Part shown: piece after piece, positions 47,501 to 57,252 of the stretch
Numbering within the stretch: position 1 is the first letter of the stretch
How the letters are laid out: the number at the start of each line of letters is the position of its first letter
Source of the DNA: Lingula anatina
Lineage: Eukaryota > Brachiopoda > Lingulata > Lingulida > Lingulidae
Length of the DNA stretch: 64,000 bases
Direction: 5' to 3'
NCBI RefSeq assembly: GCF_001039355.2
Contig: NW_019775247.1
Location: 1-64,000, forward strand
Notes under the pieces: generated by a model
Database searches by the model: none
What the model saw: only the letters and a program-made list of their open reading frames with translations
Told to the model about the DNA's origin: nothing
Made by a program: the position numbers and the translations under genes

Positions 47501-50500
47501 GTGTAAAAAATGGGCTGTTATCAATTTGATTGTATAAAACACAATGTTTTATAAGTAAACACTGGTTGTTATTGGTGTTATTGGCAAAGAATGGGTGATT
47601 TTTTAAAGAAACTCATACAAGTCGATCTAGACAAGTAGATACGGCTATCGTTTTGTGACGGTGTATTATTTGGCTTATAAATGGTATTGCATTTTTGACA
47701 GATATTGTGTTCATTTAAAGATTTGCATACGGATGTTTTACATTGGATTTATAATTCAAGTCTGACGAAGACTATTGTTTTGAACAGATGTGCATAACTA
47801 TGACTGACCATGACGTATACAATTTTAATTATAAATCTAAAAACCCTAGCAGTTCTAAGACAAAATCATTACTCTCAATAAGATCAAGGAGTTACCCCTT
47901 GATTGGATGACAGGTCCACTTAAACTGTTTCGCAAGTGAAATAAATTATGTAATTGTTTAAATAATAACCATGAGGTTGTTTTTAGTGGGGATACATTAA
48001 ACTTTTGTTAACAAATTTATTCAGCTTATACAATGAAATAATATTCAGAGAAGTCGAAGATATGAAAAAGTGTGAACATTAGAATATAATCAACATAAAT
48101 AAACTGAGACATGCAGATTATACAGCTTTGTCAACAGAATCTAATGCAGTCCTACTGTACAAGATTTAGTAACATCAGTCAGTAAAAAAGGAAAATCATA
48201 CGGAATGGAATGAACATCACAAAAAAAAAAAAAAAAAAAGGAACGGTAGTAAGCAGGAAAAAATCTAGTGTAAGCATACATGTATAAGGAAGACAAATTC
48301 AAGTCAGCAGCATGGTGTGCCTGGGTAACATGATAATAGACAATGGAAAATGGGATAGAGAAATAAAAAAGAAGAATGTAAATTGGAACATAAGCATTTG
48401 AAACTTATCTAAAGTTGTGAGATCGAGAAACAGTACCATAAGTCTAATGGTGCATGTTTTTATTATATGCTAAATCTGGTCAACAGCTCAGATGCATGGA
48501 AACTTACAAAATCAGGCCTACCCAACTACCAGGATGGGCACCGAATGATCCGGTAGATCGGACCACACTACACGTTTTCAAGGAGAGGACCCACTCAAAA
48601 AGGTACAATTTATGATGCCGGTTTGCTGATCTTAATAAATTTTGATTAGTAAGAACTACTTTGAAAAAGTTCTACCTAAACGCTGAAAAGAAAAAAAGCG
48701 ACATGTATATCATTTGTACAAATTTGGTTATATCGATTGTGTAATATGAGAGAGGGGGGTGGGATAGTTCCATCCCCATATTTCAAAACATGAATAAAGG
48801 CGATTTAAAAATGAAAACGGTTCTTTTGTGTGTATAGCAATTGGTTTGTTTCCTGCATATGGATTATAAAATGTTTACCTTTATTCCAGCAAAATAACTG
48901 TTGGCACTATATGTAAAACTGGTTTCTTGTCGCCTAGATTCCTTCCAGCTAGCATTAACTCTGCAGTTTACCTAAACAAATAACAAATCCAATGAATATG
49001 CATCTTGCAGCAATTTTGGTTGAAGTAGATGAGGGTGACGAAAGTATTGCATCATTTGTGTGATTAGTGCCCTATGTAATGACAAGATGGACCCGTTTCC
49101 GACAAATGATGCGTGGTTTATTGCTAGTGTAGCCAGTGATGAATTGTCATCCATATCCAAGGCAAAAGATCGCCCCTTTACAAGAAATGCTTTAATCCAA
49201 ATTACATTAAGAACCTGGAGTGCCAACATTGCCCCCCCCCCCCCAAAAAAAAAAAAAAAAGAAAAAAGGTGAACCCATGGCAGCCATGCAAACACGTCAC
49301 ATTCGGCTCACGTGGCTAGTACGTTCCTATGCACCTTCCTATGCCTATGCCCTAAAGGGTGGTGGGAATATGGAGATCATGAGCTATCGCACGTAAGGTT
49401 AATACTAACAAAAGGACATGCCTTTTTAAGGGCAAAGTACTGATTTATAAACCAGTAATAGAAAAACCACCTTTACACAACGACTTTTCAATAAAATGCC
49501 AATTAAAAAACCTAACAAATCCCACCTGTTGCTCTCCATCAAGCTAAATTAAATAGTGCAGTACTTTTGTCACCCGGCCCTCTGCACATACCTTACTGGT
49601 AAACTGGGATGGTAAATTATGATACATTTGACGTGATGTTCTATAGACACTTAAAGTAATTGGTAAAGTTGTTTGAAAAAAACATGATTAACAGCAGTTT
49701 GGAATACTTTTCTTAAAGTTCTCAACTAGATCATTATTTATCACGATAATGATAACATGTACATATTTGTTTCTCGTTCTCACAGTTATATTTCACCACA
49801 CTTACATGTTTTCCAATGTGTTTAGCAATGGACTTAGAGGTGAGTTTTGCCCGAAATCCAGTAGAGCAATCCGCAATTGCGTGCAACGCGTTCTCTCCAT
49901 TGAAGAGAAATTGAACGTTAAATAAAGCTGATTCATTGTTTCCACTATTTGCATCAAATGTCACTTGGCAATATATGGCAAAGTCGTCGTCATCCACTTC
50001 TGGATCTGATATTTTAGGAAGACCAATCATCCTGGGGTATGGAGCTGAAAATAAAAGATGTTTTAAGCTCTAATACGGCAAGTGTTGCGTTTATCTTATT
50101 ACGTGTTATATATGTGACCAAACTGTCTCTGAAACACAAAAAGAGGAAATGTTAGAAATATATAATTTACTTTTCTTTGATAAATGTTAGTGAGCTACTC
50201 TATCATGAGATGTTGCATCAAGAATAGGCTTTTCCCAGACCTTAAAACAAGGTTTCATATTATTGACTACAGTATCAGTCCTAAAATAAGCTGCAGTGTG
50301 TATCTTGCTTTGCGTGATACATTGGTCATTTTTACGATACTTATAATGAGAATCATAAAATGCCATTAATAAAAACATTATTTACTAATTAACTTATGAT
50401 TTAGCAGTTTAGCGTTGCAAATTTGAAGTATAGGCTTTATACTTAATATGGAAATTTTCTACAAAATATTTATTTTCTCTATCACTATTTTAAATCCGAA

Positions 50501-53039
50501 ACTGAGGTGTCACTCCGTGTGTAGCCAGGTATGTTACCTAACTACCACACAACTCTCAAAACAATTGATGCATGCAGTTGCATATTCTGTGGTAAGAAAT
50601 GTGAGGGGTGGTCTTTCGGTAATTTCTGCCCTTGTATAAAAACGCATGGGTATGGTTGATCTTTGGAGTGTTTTTCAAGGACCAACAAAGTGATCGCCCT
50701 GAAACTTGACAGATAGCTTAGAGAAGATAGGTTCGACAGCTAAGCAACGGAGCTCACTATGGGATTCTTGCTCTCAGAAAAAATGGCCATGCATGGGCAG
50801 CCATTGCCAGGCAGTTCAACATTTATCAGGAACCGTTTGTACAGTCCCCCAAAGAAATGCTACAACAGGCGCACCTACTCGAAGACCTCGACCAGGGTAT
50901 CCTCGTATCACGACAAGAAGACAGGATCGCCTTCTCCTTAGACAGTGCCGTACTGGTGGTACAAAGACAACCACTGTCTTCAGAAGAGAGGGGCAGAATG
51001 TCATTCAAACGCCTTTTTCAAGGTCCCTCGTGAACAAGAGATTACTGCAAGCCGGTTATTTGGCACGACGAACAGTGCGGAAACCACTGTTAACATCAGG
51101 TCACATGTAGGCCAGTGAATAAACAACTTAGGTTGGAAAAAATTGGTGACAAAGGTTTCTCAACTGATTCTGGTCCGTCGAAGGCCCTATATAGCCCCCA
51201 AAATTTCCCCCATGAACCCCCCCCCCATGGCAAAGTCTCATTGCCACAAAATTCAGCGACGTCTGTAGTGGGCTTTGGGACCACGGGACCATTTGGGGGT
51301 GGGGGGAGTCAGGAGTACTCTGACCCCCCAACCGCCTTCGATTTCTGAAAACTAATATTCCCCTCTTGAAATTAGAATTTTGACCAGCTGAATTATAGTT
51401 CTAAATCTAATATTCCCCTCTTGAAATTAGAATTTTGACCAGCTGAATTATAGTTCTAAATCGTACCAAATGGCACCGTTTGCGCTTTAAAATACCAAAA
51501 AATTTTGGGGCCCTTCAGGCGGCCCCGTACCTGACGCCGGGGTGGGGAGGACGTCGGTTTCGCATCCGCGGACCCCCCCTCTCAAATAATCCTGGATCTG
51601 CCCCTGGGCCCTAAACACTTATAATGAATGTGTCCACCGAGAGGGGTATTTTTCCACACATATCCGGCGTAATAAAGCACATTTAATCTTTTAAGACCTG
51701 TGGCAGTATTCTTACAATCCTATAAAGACAGAGCACTACTTCAAGCGACTCTTTACTATGCTAAGAAGCACATAACTGTACATATACCTTTGCATTTTTC
51801 CGCATTTTCATCTTTGTCAACGTATAGTACATCACTGCCGTTGCACTGTAAACTGCTACCTGCTCCACAAAATGCTGAATCACAAATCACATCATGGGAG
51901 GATCTGTATATGAAGAATTCGGCAGCTCCTACACAGCATTTTTTTATTTTGATATCTATGGTAACACGATCTGCACGACAGTACGTTTTACCATCGTAAA
52001 CAATGCACCCTTCACTGGGAACTATTTCGTTACATGATAGATCGGAAAGTTTGGGGTGAGTTCCTTTCAAAAATATTGGCCAATTGGTGTTGCAAGACCC
52101 GCTCATAAGATTGGCGGTCGAATCTGCCATCCTGTCTCCTGCCCGGCCAATAAATCGAAACCACTTTGACATTAAAGCATTGTCGCACAGTGGTTTTTGT
52201 CCTGCCATTAAATGTTCATTTTGGTTTCGCCGAAAATTGTCAAGCTTATCATAATTGCTCCAGGAACAGGGATCGTCGAATTGCTTCCAGTCACACAACA
52301 GGCTGCCTACACAAATGTGGACCACCAAAAAGGCAACAGACCCTAAAAATATAAAAAGTAGGCCTACACTGTTTGCCAATACAAGCCGTTATCGAGCCAA
52401 TAGCATATTTTGCTTAGTCCTCCCTAGATGTGATACTGTCTTATTTGAAGTTAATTAAATTAACATCTGTTTCATGACAACAAGAGGTACAGCCAATATT
52501 TCACTGATTTTTTAATTTTCAAAAATAAAAAAGTTGACTTATTGGTTAAAGTGGCATTTTGTCAGTTAAGTAGTCTATGATGCACCATTTGTTTGGTGGG
52601 TTCTATGTGTAGTGTTTCACGCCATGAAGCCAAATAGCCAAATAAAAACATTGTAAGTGTAGCATCCCATCTACATAAAGTAGTATCACGATTAAAAAAG
52701 AGAGATGCAAAAGGGTAAACATGGCGCATTTGAAACATATAATCCTAATGTGGTTAATTTGTGAGACTGGAATTTCTCACCCAGATCACCTAAAGGTAAC
52801 TGATGCTCCTCTCTTTGACAGATTGAATTGATAATCCAGTTTAAATTTGCTACGTGATCGAGCACAGACGTATTAAGACGTCGACTGCAATCATAAAACA
52901 CTAAGCATGCATATTCAGTCCAACATAACTGAAACATGAAAATATATAGTAAAGATGAAATATTCAGATGAAGCAAGGATGCAAAACCCCAAAACAATAC
53001 ATTTTAACCTGTACACGTACCGAAGAGCAGGGTCCCCAT
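33212..53039 (-). CDS. VWDE-like secreted protein with C-terminal C-type lectin domain, complete
   Basis: Nineteen coding exons: 53021-53039, 51788-52342, 49806-50044, 48879-48971, 46920-47294, 46643-46716, 45252-45327, 44739-44975, 42590-42759, 41599-42067, 40931-41389, 39878-40144, 39318-39435, 39089-39202, 38394-38516, 37340-37453, 37087-37167, 36725-36922 and 33212-33435. Total 4,005 nt, with all phases consistent (1,334 residues). Residues 1-23 are a signal peptide. About 24-135 is a D8C-like region ([15 protein letters not shown]) as in VWDE/OIT3/uromodulin relatives. About 435-600 is a VWD domain ([31 protein letters not shown]). RHKR at about 681-684 could be a furin site. A proline-rich linker spans 797-835, then an EGF ([11 protein letters not shown]), Cys-rich modules and DVDEC/DIDEC calcium-type EGFs from about 1089. 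The last 135 residues are a C-type lectin fold split over two exons ([23 protein letters not shown]). The body matches von Willebrand factor D and EGF domain proteins, extracellular matrix-type glycoproteins; the lectin tail is not part of VWDE as I know it. Lectin Ca-site motifs (EPN/QPD, WND) are absent. Confidence 0.88.
33856..34062. repeat. Segmental duplicate of 36250-36453
   Basis: About 205 bp starting GAAAACGTAGTTGGGAC and ending GCTGTTTCTTAG, present again in direct order 2.4 kb away with few changes. Copy 1 is followed by a family A MITE end (34063-34152), copy 2 by a family B MITE. Confidence 0.85.
34063..34152. mobile_element. Family A MITE fragment
   Basis: ATTCTCAACGAATTGAGCCA followed by GGCGGACGTACATGAAAG, as at 60110-60140 and 60290-60360, cut off at the N. 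Confidence 0.7.
35850..36275. mobile_element. Foldback element with ACGTAGTTGGGACCTAG ends
   Basis: The left end AGGTCCCAACTACGTTTTGG is inverted at 36140-36170 and again at 36245-36272 (AACGTAGTTGGGACCTAGG). Inside, GACGTAGCT/AGCTACGTC and GCGTCCGT/ACGGACGC motifs alternate. The right-hand end is duplicated, giving a three-ended structure. Non-coding. Confidence 0.7.
36455..36667. mobile_element. Foldback MITE, family B, copy 3
   Basis: ATTCCCAGGGCTTTAGATCG at the left and CTAATCCCTGGAAATGGGG at the right; inner TAAGGGGGTAATTAACT as in 4605 and 8695. It ends only about 60 bp from the first lectin exon. Confidence 0.8.
37938..38043. repeat. (AAT)n and (ATT)n microsatellite pair
   Basis: About eleven AAT units, a short TTG-rich spacer, then about fifteen ATT units. 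The two runs are complementary and could fold into a hairpin. Confidence 0.95.
38653..38830. mobile_element. Foldback MITE, family G
   Basis: GAGCGCATTCAGAACAGCGA with ATCCGCGGATCAAATATGGC on the left; GGCCATATTTGATTCGCGGA and GTCGCTC on the right. Intron of the VWDE-like gene. Confidence 0.75.
40355..40770. mobile_element. Palindromic element with hammerhead-like ends
   Basis: Outer arms 40355-40425 and 40700-40770 are inverted (GACAGCAACGTTTTGCTC; GAGCGAAACGTTGCTGTC), with an inner pair ATGACCTGGTTATAGATGG and CCATCTATAACCAGGTCATT. The right arm reads CTGACGA, GCTC, nine bases, GAGC, GAAAC, which resembles a hammerhead ribozyme core; the left arm has GCAAAAC instead. Non-coding; intron of the VWDE-like gene. 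Confidence 0.65.
43065..44418. mobile_element. 1.35-kb TIR element, TTTACACTGGAC family
   Basis: Left end CCCATTTACACTGGACGGTG with TCCTTTCTGCGTCC; right end GGACGCAGAAAGGACGCTGT with CCAGTGTAAAGGGGG, inverted. Secondary internal ends at about 43990-44040 and 44170-44205 show nested or composite copies. The interior is dense in GCGTCC motifs. A 121-codon minus-strand ORF (43348-43713) has no recognisable transposase motif. Lies in a VWDE-like intron between the exons 44739-44975 and 42590-42759. Confidence 0.75.
44480..44510. repeat. (AT)n microsatellite
   Basis: Perfect AT run next to the TTTACACTGGAC element. Confidence 0.9.
45588..45666. repeat. Perfect hairpin with AT microsatellite loop
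   Basis: TATTGTTATAAATCATATTA (45588-45607) is exactly complementary to the block starting 45646; the spacer holds (AT)n. Confidence 0.85.
46788..46811. repeat. (AG)n microsatellite
   Basis: Perfect GA run in a VWDE-like intron. Confidence 0.9.
47297..48877. other. VWDE-like intron, no feature
   Basis: AT-rich; poly(A) at 48219-48239. Nothing else seen. Confidence 0.5.
50706..51110 (+). pseudogene. Tc1/mariner transposase N-terminal relic
   Basis: A 134-codon open frame whose second half has the look of the Tc1 paired-type DNA-binding region: [20 protein letters not shown] (the GRPR linker between two helix-turn-helix units), then [18 protein letters not shown] and a KPLLTSGH end as in intact Tc1 proteins. 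The first half keeps [19 protein letters not shown]-type residues in a shifted frame, so at least one frameshift has occurred. No DDE domain follows. It sits in a VWDE-like intron, antisense to that gene. Confidence 0.75.
51353..51610. mobile_element. GGGGCGGATCCAGG-family element with a 55-bp internal duplication
   Basis: CCCTCTTGAAATTAGAATTT...CTAAATC is present twice in tandem (about 51355-51465), followed by the TACCAAAAAATTTTGGGG block and an end reading AATAATCCTGGATCTGCCCC. Related in opposite orientation to 14320-14730. Confidence 0.65.
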
Positions 53040-53084
53040 CTTGACAGTTGCAAATGTCGGTGTTCTGACTAATATCCAACGCTT

Positions 53085-53096
53085 AGATATATAAAT
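53085..53096 (-). promoter_or_regulatory. TATA box of the VWDE-like gene
   Basis: ATTTATATATCT on the minus strand, about 47 bp before the start codon at 53039. A start site about 30 bp downstream would leave a very short 5' UTR. No other core promoter candidate was checked beyond reading the sequence. Confidence 0.45.
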
Positions 53097-53838
53097 GAAC
53101 AGCGTTATCGGAAAACAAACACCGCAGAGGTCTTTTATGTACACATGAATCTGCTTATAGGTATTATCTGTAACGGATATTTATATATTGCGCTTATAGA
53201 TAAAGTATGACAGTGTACATTACAAAATTGCGTCCAATGCTGCTTGGAAAGATAACATTTCTTCTTTACGCATTTTGGGCAGAGAATACTTGTAGAAATA
53301 ATAGGCACATGATATGAAAACGTGTCATGGAACTTGAAGGTGCAAAATCGTGCTTTATTTGCAGACAACTTGTTTTGAAATACATGCTGAATCGACCGCC
53401 AGCGCGACAAAGAGCGTAAAGGGAAAAGAATTCCCGGGAGGCTGTAAATCGTTGTCATGTGGAATTTTGGCATTTATATAATCTGAAATAAAAAGCACTA
53501 TTACTAAATGTTATGAAATGTGCATATTTTTGCTTCTATTTTGTATTTTCTGAACCATTAATCATGTTAGACATGGTATCTGGAATAAAAAGCACCGTTT
53601 ATAACAATATACATCTGCGAGGTGATCATTTGTTAATATAAGTACATAGGAATGGGGGTAGGACAACCTTTTTGACCAATGTTGTATATCAGTTGCCTAT
53701 ACCCAAGGACAAATCGATTATCAATATAAATGGACAGCGTTATCGTAAGACAAACACCGCTTGAGGTCTTTTTATGTACACATGAATTTGCTTGTAGGTT
53801 TTATCTGTAACGGATGTTTATCTAGTGTGCTTAGAAAT
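53088..53838. repeat. Duplicated upstream block of the VWDE-like gene
   Basis: 53088-53198 and 53723-53838 are direct copies (ATATAAATGAACAGCGTTAT, CAAACACCGC, GTACACATGAAT, ATCTGTAACGGAT). The proximal copy overlaps the TATA box. A third fragment (CTGCTTACAGGTCTTATCTG) is near 54040. Confidence 0.8.
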
Positions 53839-53839
53839 A

Positions 53840-54960
53840 CGACATGAAATTATGCCCACTGCTGCTTGGAAAAACTTGTGACCTGCTCAAACAAAGAATT
53901 TTATTATTGAGGCCTTTATACATTTGTTTCGAAATTCTTTGTATCAGCGCGTGCGCACGCGTGCGTGTGTGTGTGTATGAAAGAGAGAGAGAGAGGTGCA
54001 CACAGCATTAATAATTATTGGTTACATAAGGTATCAATGAATCTGCTTACAGGTCTTATCTGTACGTATCATATACATGTATTGTTTGGACATTTGATAT
54101 AGTTTGGATTTTTTTAATTTCTCAATATATTTTTCGATTTATTTATTCTATCAATCACCCCCTTACCTATTGACCTTGAATAGGAAGTCATTTACTGGCA
54201 ATTTAACTGTGACCTTGAAATTGAACTTTAACCTACTTTTCATCATGAACTGAACTTTGCAAGGTTTCCGTCCCTTTTATCTCTAAAACTGACAGATATA
54301 GACCCATAATNAAAGAATTGCCACCAATCTAGGTGGAGGAGGGTATTAAATCTGTTCACGTCTTGCTTCAGGCGCAGGCCAAGAACATAAATGGTTAGTA
54401 TTATCATTATCATTATTATTATAATTATTATTATTATTAAATAAATCAAATAACTTCAGACATTTAGAAATGAGGAAATTGCAGTAGTATTTTTGAAAAG
54501 GACAGATTAATTATGTTTTTAAAATAAGTTTTGATTGTCTCTTTGTCTTAATTGTATCATAATTAAGTAAGCTTTCAGTTTTTTATAAGAAAACTTTGTC
54601 AAACAGCTGGTAAAACTGTACATGAAAGCAGTAATTATATGATAGCAGCCAAGAGCTGGTGGATGTAAAGTTACTGTCAACATCTTTTTACAGCTAATAG
54701 ATTTTAACTGAATTATATTTTAATATTTTCATCTTTAATTTTTCAGGGTCGTCAGTGCAAAACTATTATTGCCTCTGTAGCAGCCACTTAAAAACCTTTA
54801 AAATGTCATTCTCGTAATTTCAGAATAAAATATACATTTTGTACATTTTGTTTTCCTTTCTTTTCTTAAATGAGGATACTGTTGGGGAGGGGTGATCAAA
54901 GTTCATGGGAAATAAAATCATCAATTCAAAAATTTACGAGTCACGAGAACGAAGTGCTTC
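53840..54960. other. Spacer upstream of the VWDE-like gene
   Basis: (GT)n(GA)n at 53950-53995, a family E fragment at 54165-54310 cut by the N at 54311, and an ATT-type microsatellite at 54400-54440. No gene seen. Confidence 0.5.
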
Positions 54961-55534
54961 ACGGATCACCCTAAATAAATGGTGGCTACAGTAGAGGAAC
55001 GGGCAAAAAAACTCAAATGTTATTGACGCCGCCCGTAAAATAACCAGAGATCTCCCCTAACTGGATTATATCTTGGAAGACAGAATGGAGAAAACAACAA
55101 AAGGAATTATGGAGGGGTACCACCCATTCAGCAAAATCTTTTTTTAAATTCTTACCAAGCAATAGTAGACTTTTAACACACAGGGGCAATAAATGGTTTT
55201 TAAGTAGTTTTTGCCTCTCTGCAGTATCTAATATTAATTCTTCTTTATAGCCTAGTTCATAAATATTATAATGTCCAGTTCTTTATTTAGTTTGACCTCT
55301 CAAATGAAAACAATTTATGATATTTATATTTTGATATTCTTATTGGCTGAATAAATTTTATTTTATTTCACTTGGTGGAAAAAAAAACACAAAGATCAAC
55401 ATAAAGCGCTCTATGCTGGACTTTTATTGGTAGACATGTCCACAGCTGCCATAAGCCCAAAATTTCTTCCCGGAAAGTAGATGATGTAAAGAATATACAA
55501 GTACATTTCATAAGACAGAACTCGAGCTCATATG

Positions 55535-55604
55535 TCTCCAAACATGCCAGGTGTCGATTCCTAATAGCAGGCAATCACTCTACCACTGAACCACCGAAGG
55601 ATAC
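55535..55604 (-). other. tRNA-Gly-like head (SINE or tRNA pseudogene)
   Basis: Minus strand reads GGTGGTTCAGTGGTAGAGTG, the D-arm/A-box of eukaryotic tRNA-Gly, then TTGCCTGCTATTAGG in place of the anticodon arm. No clean T-arm follows, so it is not a working tRNA gene; a tRNA-derived SINE head is likely. Confidence 0.45.
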
Positions 55605-56089
55605 ACCCAAGTCATAGTTATGCCGAGACTGACCTTGACCCCTCTCCCCCCTCCTCCCACTCCCCAATAATACCACCCTGATATTCATACACTTTACTAC
55701 AAGTTTGTGTTGATGGTTTTTATTTTGAATAAGTTGCAGATACAACTTTCAAAAGTGACAATCTGCAGATTCCTTTTAATTTACATATCTAGAGTTTCTG
55801 CTACTTACAAATGCCTGCGATGAGTTAAATTACCGACACAGACAGTAGGTTTACATGTGCAGCAACATGTCTTCTATATAAGGATTTATAAAGATATTTC
55901 AAAATAGAATTTTCTCTTTAAAATTGTTTGTATATTTTCTTTAATTAGACTTAAAAAATAATCATCGCAATGTACAACACAATACAAATCACTTCTCACA
56001 CACACATTTCTCAAAAACATACCCAGGTATGTCTTTGAATATTTGATATCTTTATTGTGAACAAGTATGGTTTCCATGTTATTCTTCAG

Positions 56090-56137
56090 TTGATGTCAAA
56101 GACACAAAAACTGTGACAGAGGACATGAAGGAGAGAG
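56090..56137 (+). pseudogene. Orphan copy of the phase-1 cassette exon
   Basis: Acceptor CTTCAG, then a 48-nt phase-1/phase-1 exon translating VDVKDTKTVTEDMKER, donor GTAAGA. It is a close copy of the exon at 17925-17975, 38 kb away, and the similarity runs into the introns (GGTAAGACAGCAGGGTCAAT after it; a TTTGAATATTTGATATC stretch before it). No partner exons are visible near it, so I regard it as a displaced duplicate rather than a working exon. Confidence 0.7.
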
Positions 56138-57252
56138 GTAAGACAGCAGGGTCAATATAATAGGCATCTATTTATTACACTGATGGAATGTGACTGTGCA
56201 TGTGTGCACACACACTCCTTACGTTGTGCCAACACATTTTACACTTTTTGCAAGTTCAAAATGATACTTGGCAAATTTCTTTATTCTCAACAGTGGTTAG
56301 TGTGTCAATGCAGCTTCATACATAAAGATGTTGCACTAATGACTTACTGAAGTTTATGTATAATTGCATCTCATAATGCCCCCTTTCTGGCCAATTTTAA
56401 TTAATTAAATATATTCAGAAAGTGATGGCAGCATTGATATATATCCAGTTAAAGGGATAATAACTCTTCATATGAGATCTATATTTCACAATAAAAACAT
56501 TGTGAATAACTCATAGAAATATATTTTGTTTTACCACAAAAACAGCAGTTATAGCTATTATTCTGATATCTGAGCTTGTCTTTAGACCACGTGACCTCCA
56601 TTGAAGGCTATACTCTGTTAAAATCTCTTAAGAGATTTTAACAAAAAACCAAACTTTTTAGAAAAAAACCAGGGACTAACTTTGAATGTAAAAATGAATT
56701 CATTAACCATTGGTAAGTATGGGAAAATTGTTGTTTACTCCAGGAAAATTCATATTTTTTGGCCGAAACGAAGAGTTATTATCCCTTTAACTAGAAGAGC
56801 TCTGTATCTACTTTCAAATAATAGTTTTACAATTTCATGTGCTTGATACAGTCATGTTATCCAAATTTTCTTTTTGTTCTTCAGTAATGCACATCCAAAC
56901 TCTCCAAAACTCTACATTAATTTCAAGGATACAATGCCATCTCATCCCTGTTAAATACCAGTGAACTGCAAACAAATACCTGGGTTTTTGGTATCAAAAA
57001 GGCAACACAAAGCAACCCAAAAAGAATGTTAAAACTCTAAACAGATTAAGATACATTCTTTTCTTGTAGGCAATATTTATAAGACCTTATTTGCATTTAA
57101 ACTATATAATGTACCATAAAGTCCATTTCTATAATACTCAGGAGTAAGAATTACTCAATAATAGTGTTTGTAAAAGCAGAAACTAGTAGGTAAAATACTC
57201 AATGGTTCAACATTTTAAAGACTAAAAAATGAAAGACAAAATAGACACCTTA

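Noticed and set aside
49060-49295. Overlapping open frames near the poly(C)/poly(A) tract
   Set aside because: They sit in a VWDE-like intron next to low-complexity sequence, without splice or domain support.
53135-53473. 112-codon minus-strand frame upstream of the VWDE-like gene
   Set aside because: It overlaps the duplicated upstream block, has no domain, and the other copy of the block does not keep the frame.
55535-55604. Functional tRNA-Gly gene
   Set aside because: Only the D-arm region matches; the anticodon and T arms do not form.
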